In this document: positions 14,371 through 20,527 of the stretch, piece after piece
Numbering within the stretch: position 1 is the stretch's first letter
Layout: each line of letters opens with the position of its first letter
Assembly: GCA_016199405.1 (NCBI GenBank)
Contig: JACQGS010000207.1
Coordinates: 1 to 25,929, forward strand
Direction: 5' to 3'
Length of the DNA stretch: 25,929 nt
From: Chloroflexota bacterium
Lineage (GTDB): Bacteria; Chloroflexota; Anaerolineae; UBA4142
Position numbers and translations under genes: made by a program
The notes under the pieces: generated by a model
The model's input: the letters and a program-made list of their open reading frames with translations, nothing else
Told to the model about the DNA's origin: nothing
The model's database searches: none

Positions 14371-14430
14371 TTTCTTATTCCTTGAAAGACCGGTCAAAGA
14401 AAGCGTTATGAACAGTTTCTCTATCTTCGA

Positions 14431-14556
14431 GGAGAACGCTACCGCCCGCCGATTCCGCCGCAAGGTGTCTGGCGAAATGCAACTACGTTTGCCAGCGCAA
14501 ACCACCAGACACCAAAAGGCGGCGACCGTGGCGGAATCGGCGGGCAGGTGTTATGC
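14431..14556 (-). repeat. attC-like recombination site A (end of cassette Y)
   Basis: On the minus strand the order is R'' GCATAAC (complement of 14550-14556), ACCTG, a 15-base arm, a variable centre, the matching arm, CGGTAGC, then R' GTTCTCC (complement of 14431-14437). The outer arms (14445-14459 and 14530-14544) are perfect complements. Nested inside are GGTGTCTGG/CCAGACACC (14464-14472 and 14505-14513) and a terminal GTTTGC-CAGC-GCAAAC hairpin (14487-14502). The stop codon TAA of the cassette gene lies within R''. R'' is the exact complement of the GTTATGC that begins the same cassette at 15066. Confidence 0.75.
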
Positions 14557-15015
14557 GCCGTTGTTCTTGATAGAAGTTGGCTCCTCGCTTATGGTCTCGA
14601 ATTTTCCCATTACCTCGCGCAAACTCTCTGCTGTTAGATTGGCAGTCTTGAGAATATCTGTGCCGATTGGACTTGGCTGAAAGCGTGACCAGTCAATGTT
14701 CAGTGGTACGGGAAAGTATCCTTTGTATTTGGTTCTCGCTACTTTGAAACCATAGGTAGGCGGCAGGTCTTCCGAACGGAATCTAATCCCATCGTAGTCT
14801 ACATCAAGGAAAACAAAGAAATGATACGTAAACGTGTGGTCTACGTTTGGCATCCACCACTCCCACCGTATTTCCGAGTCTGTCACAACAAGCGTGAAGT
14901 GAAAAACCTCAAGAGCGCGTAATCGGGCGTAGTCACTTATTACGTCCTTGACCAATGGCGTCAATTCTTTGGCATTTTTGTTCAAACGGTCCCACGCTAC
15001 ATGCTTGTTAAACAT
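14551..15015 (-). CDS. Hypothetical cassette-encoded protein (cassette Y)
   Basis: This 154-residue soluble protein, from ATG 15015, has a strong Shine-Dalgarno (AGGAGG, seven bases upstream) and no family I recognise. It has an N-terminal helical region (about 1-35, KNAKELTPLVKDVISDYARLRALEV) and an aromatic-rich beta region (about 38-80, SEIRWEWWMPNVDHTFTYHFFVFLDVDYDGIRF). A C-terminal half contains TYGFKVARTKYKGYFPVPLNIDWSRFQP. The upstream part of the open frame reads through the attC-like site and is discarded. Its stop codon is the TAA of the R'' box, a typical integron-cassette feature. It is more AT-rich than the core genes around it. Confidence 0.75.
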   Translation of the reverse strand: MFNKHVAWDRLNKNAKELTPLVKDVISDYARLRALEVFHFTLVVTDSEIRWEWWMPNVDHTFTYHFFVFLDVDYDGIRFRSEDLPPTYGFKVARTKYKGYFPVPLNIDWSRFQPSPIGTDILKTANLTAESLREVMGKFETISEEPTSIKNNGA

Positions 15016-15059
15016 TGACAACCTCCTGCGTGCCGCCAACGCTGTGAACACGCAATGGC

Positions 15060-15184
15060 GCATAACGTTACCGTCCGCCGATTCCGCCGCAAGGTGTCCT
15101 GCGAAATGAAACCACGTTTGCCAGCGCAAACCAGCAACGCCAAAAATGCGCGACCGTGGCGGAATCGGCGGGCAGGTGTTAGCC
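15060..15184 (-). repeat. attC-like recombination site B (end of cassette X)
   Basis: This site is clearly homologous to site A, with the same arms and the same terminal GTTTGC-CAGC-GCAAAC hairpin (15116-15131). On the minus strand: R'' GGCTAAC (complement of 15178-15184), ACCTG, arm (complement of 15158-15172), centre, arm (complement of 15074-15088; one mismatch with its partner), CGGTAAC, R' GTTATGC (complement of 15060-15066). The stop codon of the 222-residue ORF is the TAA in R''. The inner stem is less perfect than in site A. Confidence 0.75.
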
Positions 15185-15847
15185 GAAGTCCGTCTGCCGT
15201 TTGTTTCCATCAGCAGACCTAAACAATCCCGTTATGCTATTTTCAATACGTTCTAGAATCTCTGGTGGCATGGTGTCTAATTGTTCCTGAACAATCTTTC
15301 GCGACTGTTGGTCGGGGAACATTCTTAGGGCCTCAATTGCGACTCCCCAATCCAACGCGTCAGGGGAAATAATCTCACCATCTTTCATGTGTCGTCCACC
15401 CTGAAGTGCTCGCGCTCGTTTTTCGGATGAATGTCGTACCCAATGGTCAATAATTCCCAGTGCCCACTTGCGTACTGCCTCACAGAGTATGCACCAATCT
15501 CCTGCCGCGATGCCTTGTTGAGTACCACCATGATACTCGCAGTAGAGCAAAGTATTTGGCGGATGGATTTTGTCTCCTACTTCGTGGAGTGGGTCTGTTC
15601 CGAAACGACGTAGAAGCCACTCTGGATACGGTTTCGGAAACTGAGAAACAATTGATGGGCGTGCAAACCACTCATATCCTTTTCCCTTGAACAAAGGTTC
15701 CAGTTCTGATGTTGCCCAATCAATCGGGCATAAACCAACTGCTAATCGTTGCTCCGCGTTTACCTTGATGACGCCAAGAAACTTTTTTATCTGACCATGC
15801 GGCGGTGGGAAAATACAGAATTGTTCTGCGTCAGTTTGTGATTTCAT
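15179..15847 (-). CDS. Hypothetical cassette-encoded protein (cassette X)
   Basis: This 222-residue soluble protein belongs to no family I recognise. The N-terminal third is mixed (SQTDAEQFCIFPPPHGQIKKFLGVIKVNAEQRLAVGLCPIDW). The middle has an aromatic stretch (YEWFARPSIVSQFPKPYPEWLLRRFG) and a Cys/His-containing segment (LLYCEYHGGTQQGIAAGDWCILCEAVRKWALGIIDHWVRHSS, about 105-145). The C-terminal part is helical. No signal peptide or membrane segment is seen. ATG 15847 has GGAG eight bases upstream, 76 bases after the cassette boundary. Its TAA stop lies inside the R'' box of site B. Confidence 0.72.
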   Translation of the reverse strand: MKSQTDAEQFCIFPPPHGQIKKFLGVIKVNAEQRLAVGLCPIDWATSELEPLFKGKGYEWFARPSIVSQFPKPYPEWLLRRFGTDPLHEVGDKIHPPNTLLYCEYHGGTQQGIAAGDWCILCEAVRKWALGIIDHWVRHSSEKRARALQGGRHMKDGEIISPDALDWGVAIEALRMFPDQQSRKIVQEQLDTMPPEILERIENSITGLFRSADGNKRQTDFG

Positions 15848-15917
15848 TTAGTTTGCTCCATCGTCGTCTGCGTTTACCTTTCTCTTCGCAGACGCGCACA
15901 GGGGAAAAGGGGATTTC

Positions 15918-16012
15918 GGCAAACGCTGTAGCACACCGACAACGGCGGACGAATTGAAAGTGACTACCGTTTGGCAACCGATACCGCCGTTGTCGGTGTG
16001 CGTGTGTTCTGC
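15918..16012 (-). repeat. attC-like recombination site C (end of cassette Z)
   Basis: On the minus strand: R'' GCAGAAC (complement of 16006-16012), ACACG, a 17-base arm, a 35-base centre, the perfectly matching 17-base arm, CTACAGC, R' GTTTGCC (complement of 15918-15924). The arms are 15932-15948 (CACACCGACAACGGCGG) and 15984-16000. Its sequence is unrelated to sites A and B, but the AAC-N5-arm...arm-N7-GTT layout is identical. Confidence 0.7.
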
Positions 16013-16080
16013 GGCGTGCATCCTTCTTGCAATTCTTCCGAGAGCGATTGATTAGAGGGCAGCGACAATTGGTTTTGCGT

Positions 16081-16395
16081 CTATTCGTTTCTACGTATAC
16101 TGAATATTAGTGTTCCTCCACCTGCCACTCCAGTCAGAACGATGGCACCCAATAGTGCCAAGCACTGAACGTTGGCTTGGAAACTTTGTACGAGCCTGAA
16201 TTGTCTGTTCAAGTTTTCGCACTGTTCCTGCGTTCCCCGAAGACACACTGTGTACCATTGCTCAGTAAGTGTTGAGTGTATTCTTTCTGCAATGGTTGGA
16301 ATACCTACGGACAGTAGGACAAAGACGATGCAGAATGTAAAAGTAGCAACGATAATCGAGAGTCCGAGAGCAAGCAGAACTTTTCTGGTGTCCAT
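16081..16395 (-). CDS. Hypothetical two-helix membrane protein (cassette Z)
   Basis: This 104-residue protein has an N-terminal hydrophobic helix at about residues 6-32 (VLLALGLSIIVATFTFCIVFVLLSVGI). A soluble loop of about 40 residues contains two cysteines in CLRGTQEQC, and a second hydrophobic helix spans about 75-97. The loop probably lies outside the cytoplasm and could be disulfide-bonded. ATG 16395 is supported by AAAGGAG four bases upstream. The stop lies about 70 bases before site C, farther than in the other two cassettes. The small membrane-protein type is common in integron cassettes, but no function can be assigned. Confidence 0.7.
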   Translation of the reverse strand: MDTRKVLLALGLSIIVATFTFCIVFVLLSVGIPTIAERIHSTLTEQWYTVCLRGTQEQCENLNRQFRLVQSFQANVQCLALLGAIVLTGVAGGGTLIFSIRRNE

Positions 16396-16493
16396 TCGAC
16401 TCCTTTCGGATTCATAAATGCATTCCTAGCCCTTATGTTGTTGTGTTGAGTCAGTTTGATTTTGCAAGGGCATGACGCAGAACTTATATTCTA

Positions 16494-16567
16494 CGCACTC
16501 ACGAGTGCGGGAAACACGGTTTTTCACGCTCAAGTTGCCTTGCTTCCCGCATCTTTGGGTGCGGGAA
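16494..16567. repeat. Hairpin cluster upstream of cassette Z
   Basis: CGCACTC (16494-16500) pairs with GAGTGCG (16503-16509), and TTCCCGCA (16544-16551) pairs with TGCGGGAA (16560-16567). Another TGCGGGAA copy lies at 16506-16513, so alternative stems are possible. The block lies between the GTTCTGC box (complement of 16477-16483) and the stop of the 57-residue ORF. It could be a decayed recombination site or a transcript end; the AAC/GTT layout of sites A-C is not visible. Confidence 0.4.
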
Positions 16568-16581
16568 ACCAATTCGGCGGG

Positions 16582-16755
16582 TCAGGGCAACCTTCGCACC
16601 GATCCCTCGGTTTGCTCAGTCGCGACAACCCGCCGGCGATGGTCGCTGAATTTCTCGCCGTCCTGTCTTTCTGTTCTGAATCCGTTGATCTTCCACGGTT
16701 TGCACAACTTGCATCCCCCGCGCGCGTTGCGCGGACGCTTGCGTTTGTGATTCAC
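16582..16755 (-). CDS. Small basic CxxC protein, GTG start overlapping the upstream ORF
   Basis: The 57-residue frame reads VNHKRKRPRNARGGCKLCKPWKINGF in its first half and continues GEKFSDHRRRVVATEQ. It is strongly basic with a single CxxC (residues 15-18), followed by a KPWK...NGF segment and a DHRRR helix. It reads like a real small protein; similar K/R-rich CKLCKPWK proteins occur in many bacterial genomes, though I cannot name the family. The GTG start overlaps the preceding ORF's TGA as GTGA, indicating translational coupling. It lies next to the cassette cluster but has no clear attC of its own. Confidence 0.55.
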   Translation of the reverse strand: MNHKRKRPRNARGGCKLCKPWKINGFRTERQDGEKFSDHRRRVVATEQTEGSVRRLP

Positions 16756-16952
16756 TTGGATTCTCCCGCCTCATCATCACCAAACTCGTTCGGATCGAGA
16801 CTGCAGCCGCCCAGATCGAATTCGTCAAATACGTCTTCGGCTATGGAGTACGGAGGACCGGAATAATTGCGCGGATCGTCTTGATCGAGTTTGATGGCAA
16901 CGATAACGCGCGTGCCAATGTCAGTGCATCGCCATTTGCCACTGCCAATTGC
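16752..16952 (-). pseudogene. Small acidic ORF without a standard start codon
   Basis: The open frame reads GKWRCTDIGTRVIVAIKLDQDDPRNYSGPPYSIAEDVFDEFDLGGC and then an acidic tail to a TGA at 16752. The composition and order look like genuine protein sequence. No ATG, GTG or TTG lies in frame after the TGA at 16953-16955. An ATT three codons before GKWRC is where an ATG would be expected, so the gene may have lost its start codon or may use a rare start. It is coupled by GTGA to the basic 57-residue ORF. Function unknown. Confidence 0.5.
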
Positions 16953-17079
16953 TCAGTTTTCGTGTGCCACCAAAATCGCTATGGATATGACCTTTCACTC
17001 GTTACAGGGACACTACCTAAAATTTGATTCCAATGTGAAACTCGTCTTTCGTCATGTTTTTTTGTAAAGCCAACAATAC

Positions 17080-17310
17080 TCAGAGTTTCTTGGATTCTTC
17101 CACAAACTCGCCAATCGTGAGTCCTGCCGAACGGACCAGACTCCTGACCGTTCCTCGAGCGATCTCTTTGTGGTCAGGGATAGAGAGCGTTGCCATTTGC
17201 CCTTCTTTTACCATGATGATATGACTACCGCGTTGCCGCGCTACTCTCCAGCCGAAATGTTCAAAGACGCGAACTACTTCGCGTCCACGCAACACAGGCA
17301 TCGGAGGCAT
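17080..17310 (-). CDS. hicA: HicA family mRNA interferase toxin
   Basis: HicA toxins are double-stranded-RNA-binding-fold ribonucleases that cleave mRNA independently of the ribosome. The 76-residue product has the full family pattern. VLRGREVVRVFEHFGWRVARQRGSHIIM contains the catalytic His30 in GSH. The pattern continues with LSIPDHKEIARGTVRSLVRSAGLTIGEFVE. The ATG overlaps the hicB stop by one base (TAATG). The order hicB then hicA is the reverse of the commonest arrangement but is frequent in HicAB loci like this one. It appears intact. The next base stretch (16953-17079) contains no gene I can support. Confidence 0.93.
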   Translation of the reverse strand: MPPMPVLRGREVVRVFEHFGWRVARQRGSHIIMVKEGQMATLSIPDHKEIARGTVRSLVRSAGLTIGEFVEESKKL

Positions 17311-17516
17311 TAGGCAAGCACCTCCACTTGGCGCGTCTCAATTGTCAGTGGCAGCCCTTGTTCCGCGCGCACTTCTAAGCACAAGTGAATTGCTTCTTGC
17401 GCGTTTGTCAGTGCTTCTTCTTTGGTCTTGCCCTGACTTACACAGCCCGGAATCGCCGGACATTCAGCGATCCAGACTCCATCTTCGTCTCGCTCAAGCG
17501 TCACGTTGAATTTCAT
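17310..17516 (-). CDS. hicB: HicB family antitoxin
   Basis: This 68-residue protein reads MKFNVTLERDEDGVWIAECPAIPGCVSQGKTKEEALTNAQEAIHLCLEVRAEQG, the HicB partial-RNase-H fold with the G-W-A-CP-IPGC--QG-T--EAL motif. It lacks the C-terminal DNA-binding domain of longer HicB proteins, so autoregulation of its own promoter is doubtful. ATG 17516 has GGGAG five bases upstream and overlaps the rlmN stop as ATGA. The toxin-antitoxin pair is thus transcribed and translated as an extension of rlmN, and the upstream part of the open frame is discarded. Confidence 0.93.
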   Translation of the reverse strand: MKFNVTLERDEDGVWIAECPAIPGCVSQGKTKEEALTNAQEAIHLCLEVRAEQGLPLTIETRQVEVLA

Positions 17517-18583
17517 GGTTTCTCCCTTCTCACGCTCTGCCTCAACTGCCCGCACCCCGCCGCAATCTCAATCCCCTTCTCCACGCGCAATGTTGTTGCG
17601 ATGCCGGCTTTTTGCAAAACAGTTTGAAATTCTTTCACGCGCGCGTACGGCGTGCGACCGTACGGCGACTGCGCGGTTGGATTGAGCGGAATCAAATTGA
17701 CGTGGCACAGCATTCCTTTTAGCATTTGCGCGAGCGCACGCGCTTGCGCCGGCTTGTCATTCACGTTGTCCATCAGCGCATATTCAAATGTTACGCGCCG
17801 CCGCGTCTTTTCAATGTACTTTCGAATCGCGCCGAGCAAATCCTTTATCGGATATTTTCGATTCAGCGGCACGAGCACATCGCGCAACGCGTCGTCCGGC
17901 GCGTGCAGCGAGATGGCGAGATTGATTTGCAGTCTTTTGTGCGCCATTCGCTCGATGCCGGGAATTTCGCCGGAGGTCGAAACGGTAATGCGCCGCGCGC
18001 TCAAGGCGAAGCGTTTTGGATCGGTGAGCGTTTCAATCGCTTGCCACGTAACATCGAATTTCATGAACGGCTCGCCCATTCCCATAATCACGACGTTCGT
18101 CAGCGGCGCGTCGATCCGCGCATAATGCAAAACTTGCGCGACGATTTCACCCGGCGTGAGATTGCGAATGTAACCGGCTTGCCCCGTCGCGCAGAAGGGA
18201 CATTTAATTGGGCAGCCGACTTGCGTTGAGATGCAAACGGTTTTGCGCCTGTAGAGACGAGTCGGTGACTCGTCTCTATTTGGCGCGTCATTGTAAAGCA
18301 TCAGCACCGTTTCAATTGTTTGCGCGTCGTCGAGTTGTAAAAGTGCTTTGCGTGTCAGCGCGTCGGCAGAAATAATTTCGTTCAATACCGGCGGCGCGCC
18401 GATGCGCGCGTTTTCGCGCAGCCACGCGCGTAATTCCGCCGACAAATTCGTCATCGCGTCGAAATCGGTTGCAAGTTCGCGATAAATCCACCGCTCGATC
18501 TGCGCCGCGCGATATGCCGGCTCGCCGCGTTGCGCCAAAAATTCGCGCAGTTGGGTCCGGTCAAGGTTCAAGAGATCAATCAA
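17513..18583 (-). CDS. rlmN: 23S rRNA (adenine2503-C2)-methyltransferase RlmN
   Basis: RlmN is a radical SAM enzyme that methylates C2 of A2503 in 23S rRNA and of A37 in some tRNAs. From TTG 18583 the protein is 356 residues, the usual length. It has the N-terminal QLREFLAQRGEPAYRAAQIERWIYRE domain and the 4Fe-4S motif C124-x3-C128-x2-C131 (CPIKCPFC). NVVIMGMGEPFMKFD, RRITVSTSG and INLAISLHAP follow. The C-terminal IEIAAGCGQLR holds the catalytic Cys. A longer open frame upstream crosses the YugP gene and is not coding; TTG 18571 is an alternative start. Residues about 102-112 are encoded by an inserted palindrome. hicB overlaps its stop codon. Confidence 0.94.
   Translation of the reverse strand: MIDLLNLDRTQLREFLAQRGEPAYRAAQIERWIYRELATDFDAMTNLSAELRAWLRENARIGAPPVLNEIISADALTRKALLQLDDAQTIETVLMLYNDAPNRDESPTRLYRRKTVCISTQVGCPIKCPFCATGQAGYIRNLTPGEIVAQVLHYARIDAPLTNVVIMGMGEPFMKFDVTWQAIETLTDPKRFALSARRITVSTSGEIPGIERMAHKRLQINLAISLHAPDDALRDVLVPLNRKYPIKDLLGAIRKYIEKTRRRVTFEYALMDNVNDKPAQARALAQMLKGMLCHVNLIPLNPTAQSPYGRTPYARVKEFQTVLQKAGIATTLRVEKGIEIAAGCGQLRQSVRREKP
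18245..18286. repeat. Palindromic element inserted in frame inside rlmN
   Basis: TAGAGACGAGTC (18252-18263) and GACTCGTCTCTA (18267-18278) are perfect 12-base inverted arms around GGT, extended outside by GCGCC (18245-18249) and GGCGC (18282-18286). The core is like the 'GTAGAGACG...CGTCTCTAC' repeats that are abundant between genes in several bacterial phyla. Here it lies within the rlmN reading frame, just before the radical SAM cysteines, and encodes the extra RDESPTRLY residues. Confidence 0.75.
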
Positions 18584-18592
18584 ATGTGCGTT

Positions 18593-18627
18593 AATGTGCG
18601 ACGCACTTGGCAAGTGCGTCGCACATT
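18593..18627. repeat. Perfect 35-bp palindrome between the zinc peptidase gene and rlmN
   Basis: AATGTGCGACGCACTTG (18593-18609) and CAAGTGCGTCGCACATT (18611-18627) are exact 17-base inverted arms around a single G. The geometry matches the rpmF-fabD palindrome (one central base), though the sequence differs. It occupies nearly the whole spacer upstream of the rlmN start and would form a very stable hairpin in the mRNA. No T-run is present. Confidence 0.85.
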
Positions 18628-18633
18628 CCTCGC

Positions 18634-19335
18634 TCAATCGCGCCGGCGTCCGGTCAAATTCAGCGCGATGAAAACGTAATAGAGCAGCGTCGAAAGCGCC
18701 TGTGCGGCGGCGGCAACGTAGGTCAACGCGGCGGCGCGTAACACCGTTTGCGCGGCGTCCACTTCGCCTTGACCGACGAGCGCGCTCGAGCGCAGCATCG
18801 CAATCGCGCGCGTGCTGGCGTTCAACTCGACCGGTAAAGTTGCCACCGCGAACGCGAGACTCGCGGAAAAGAACGCGATGCCGACCCAGATCAGTCCCGT
18901 CGCATTGATTGCCAGTCCAATGAAAAACAAAATGTAGCCGACCCACGGTCCAATATTCGCGGGCGCAACAAGAAAGGCGCGCAGACGCATCGGACCGTAA
19001 CCTTGCGCATCCTGAACCGCATGCCCCACTTCGTGCGCGACGATGCCCAGCGACGCGACCGACGACGAAGCCGCGACGCCTTGCGAGAGGTACAAGGTTT
19101 TGTCGCGCGGATCGTAATGATCGGAAAGATTGCCTGACGTAGTGCGCACGGGCAGATTCAATCCGTTTGCGCGCATCAGATACGCGGCGACTTGTTCGCC
19201 GGACATATTGCGCGCGTTGCGGATTTTGCTGTACTTGTTATAGCTGGATGACACGAGCCACTGCGCGGCAAACGCCAGCAGCATCGCCGGCGCGGCGAAC
19301 AGCAGATAAAGCGGGTCGAAATAAAATCCAAACAT
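18634..19335 (-). CDS. YugP-type membrane zinc metallopeptidase
   Basis: This 233-residue protein belongs to the YugP (DUF2268-like/peptidase M-, 'neutral zinc metallopeptidase') family. It has an N-terminal transmembrane helix (about 9-29), then a cytosol- or membrane-facing catalytic part. That part holds YDPRDKTLYLSQGV (74-87), typical of YugP, and the zinc site HEVGH (101-105). At least two further hydrophobic segments follow (about 124-165, 197-225). The full family length is present. The substrate is unknown; a role in membrane protein turnover is assumed for the family. ATG 19335 is preceded by AGGAGG and by a good promoter at 19357-19385. Confidence 0.88.
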   Translation of the reverse strand: MFGFYFDPLYLLFAAPAMLLAFAAQWLVSSSYNKYSKIRNARNMSGEQVAAYLMRANGLNLPVRTTSGNLSDHYDPRDKTLYLSQGVAASSSVASLGIVAHEVGHAVQDAQGYGPMRLRAFLVAPANIGPWVGYILFFIGLAINATGLIWVGIAFFSASLAFAVATLPVELNASTRAIAMLRSSALVGQGEVDAAQTVLRAAALTYVAAAAQALSTLLYYVFIALNLTGRRRD

Positions 19336-19356
19336 AGCCCTCCTTACTCTGCAAAA

Positions 19357-19385
19357 AGTTTACTACACAAGCAAGAGCAAGTCAA
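19357..19385 (-). promoter_or_regulatory. Promoter of the zinc metallopeptidase gene
   Basis: On the minus strand, TTGACT (complement of 19380-19385) and TAAACT (complement of 19357-19362) are separated by 17 bases. One and two bases respectively differ from consensus. The predicted start is near 19350, shortly before AGGAGG and the ATG at 19335. Confidence 0.6.
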
Positions 19386-19414
19386 TAGGTGTTCGCAAAT
19401 TACGCGCTTGGTGT

Positions 19415-20218
19415 TCACTGCGCGTCCCAAAGTTGATGCAAGGCGTGTATATCCGCGCAGACCAAGTCCGGCGTAATTCTAGATCGTGTAAGCATCACAC
19501 GCGACGTCACGCCCGACAAAACCAAAATTGTTTTCAATCCCACGTTGTGAGCGCCCTCGATGTCCGTGTCCAAGCGATCGCCCAACATTGCCACACACGG
19601 CGGTTCGGCATCCAATTTCTCCAGCGCGACGTCGAACATCGCGCGTTCCGGCTTGCCAATCACAATCGGCGCGACACTCGTCGCGGCTTGAATCGCGGCG
19701 AGAATGGCGCCAGCGCCGGGCGCAAAACCCTCTTCGCCGGGAAAAGTTTTGTCCGGATTCGTGCCAATGAATTTTGCCCCGCCTTGTATTTCCAGCACCG
19801 CGCGTTTCAACTTGGCGTAGGTCAAATTCAAATCCAAGCCGACGACGACCACTGCGGCGTTTTTGCTGACCAAGCGATAACCGGCGTGCTTCAACGCGCG
19901 CGCGATGCCCAGCCCACCGACCAGGTACACGCTCGAGCCGCGTGGCGCGATGCGCGGCAGATAGAGCGCGGTAGCTTCTGCCGACGTGAGTAATTCCGAC
20001 TCAGAGACGGCAACGCCGATCCGCGCCAATCGCGCGATGGTTTCAGCGGCGGGTCTTGACGAGTTGTTGCTCGCGATGATAAAGCGAATTCCGCGCGCGC
20101 GGAGAAACCGAAAAAATTCCGGAACGCCCGGCAATACTTCGGTCCCGCGCCAAAGCACGCCGTCAATGTCAATGATGAGCCCGCAGATATTTGACAGAAA
20201 AGCGGTTGAGGCAAACAT
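19415..20218 (-). CDS. HAD-IIA family phosphatase (NagD/4-nitrophenylphosphatase-like)
   Basis: This 267-residue protein has the HAD-superfamily motifs in order. Motif I is LIIDIDGVLWRG (nucleophile and acid Asp in DIDG, about 15-18). Motif II is IIASNNSSRP. The Lys motif lies in IVIGKPERAMFDVALE (about 187-202), and motif III is MLGDRLDTDIEGAHNVGLKTILVLSG. The cap lies between motifs II and III, as expected for subclass IIA, which includes NagD and phosphoglycolate/nitrophenyl phosphatases. The natural substrate cannot be told. ATG 20218 shares a base with the yggT stop (TGATG); the preceding TTG at 20221 is a less likely start. Confidence 0.92.
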   Translation of the reverse strand: MFASTAFLSNICGLIIDIDGVLWRGTEVLPGVPEFFRFLRARGIRFIIASNNSSRPAAETIARLARIGVAVSESELLTSAEATALYLPRIAPRGSSVYLVGGLGIARALKHAGYRLVSKNAAVVVVGLDLNLTYAKLKRAVLEIQGGAKFIGTNPDKTFPGEEGFAPGAGAILAAIQAATSVAPIVIGKPERAMFDVALEKLDAEPPCVAMLGDRLDTDIEGAHNVGLKTILVLSGVTSRVMLTRSRITPDLVCADIHALHQLWDAQ

Positions 20219-20490
20219 CAAAAGTAAATTAGCAGAATGCGCTGCACGAGTGACTGCAGAACTTGGAGGATGATAATCGCAACAATCGGCGTGATATCCA
20301 TCATCCCGCCGAGCGGCGGTATGAATCGGCGCAGCGGCGCGAGGATCGGCTCGGTGACTTGATCGAGCAGATTGACGAGCGGATTGTTGTAGCGGTCAAT
20401 TGGAAACCACGACAGCAATGCGCGTCCAATAATCGCGAAAATGAAAATATTGAAAAGCAGATCGAAAAACGTTGCCAGAAAATCTCCCAC
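20218..20490 (-). CDS. YggT family membrane protein
   Basis: This protein of about 90 residues reads VGDFLATFFDLLFNIFIFAIIGRALLSWFPIDRYNNPLVNLLDQVTEPILAPLRRFIPPLGGMMDITPIVAIIILQVLQSLV. The YggT repeat features are two hydrophobic helices (about 4-27 and 62-82) and the RALLSWFP and DQ-TEP-L-P-RR-IPP motifs. Its role is undefined; it is linked to turgor or osmotic response and to division proteins in other bacteria. The longer open frame is discarded: GTG 20490 has AGGAG five bases upstream. It lies between yggS and the HAD gene in a tight cluster, and yggS-yggT is a conserved pair. Confidence 0.9.
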   Translation of the reverse strand: MGDFLATFFDLLFNIFIFAIIGRALLSWFPIDRYNNPLVNLLDQVTEPILAPLRRFIPPLGGMMDITPIVAIIILQVLQSLVQRILLIYF

Positions 20491-20527
20491 GTTGACTCCT
20501 GCCTCTCCCCCATTCCTCGCGCAGGGG

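Larger units (their letters stand above)
14437..16482 (-). mobile_element. Integron-type cluster of three gene cassettes without an integrase (CALIN-like)
   Basis: Three units read on the minus strand, each with one ORF followed by an attC-like palindrome: cassette Z (16482-15924, 104-residue membrane protein), X (15923-15066, 222 residues) and Y (15065-14437, 154 residues). Boundaries are set between G and TT of each GTT box. ORFs start 50-90 bases after the boundary and end at or near the site, as in integron cassettes. The R'' box of each site is complementary to the cassette's own first box: Z GCAGAAC/GTTCTGC 7 of 7, X GGCTAAC/GTTTGCC 6 of 7, Y GCATAAC/GTTATGC 7 of 7. No tyrosine recombinase is present in the window. 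Confidence 0.75.

Noticed and set aside
14431..15184. Sites A and B as ends of a transposon or as MITEs
   Set aside because: They are direct, not inverted, copies. No transposase lies between them and no target duplications are visible. The stop-codon placement and the R''/R' complementarity are better explained by attC sites.
16374..16380. A second GCAGAAC box as the cassette Z boundary
   Set aside because: It lies inside the coding sequence of the membrane protein near its start, so cutting there would remove the start codon; the copy at 16477-16483 is upstream of the gene as expected.
18584..18946. N-terminal extension of rlmN to 477 residues
   Set aside because: The extra frame runs antiparallel-free but out of frame through the YugP gene and a palindrome, and has no RlmN homology; RlmN is normally about 350 residues.
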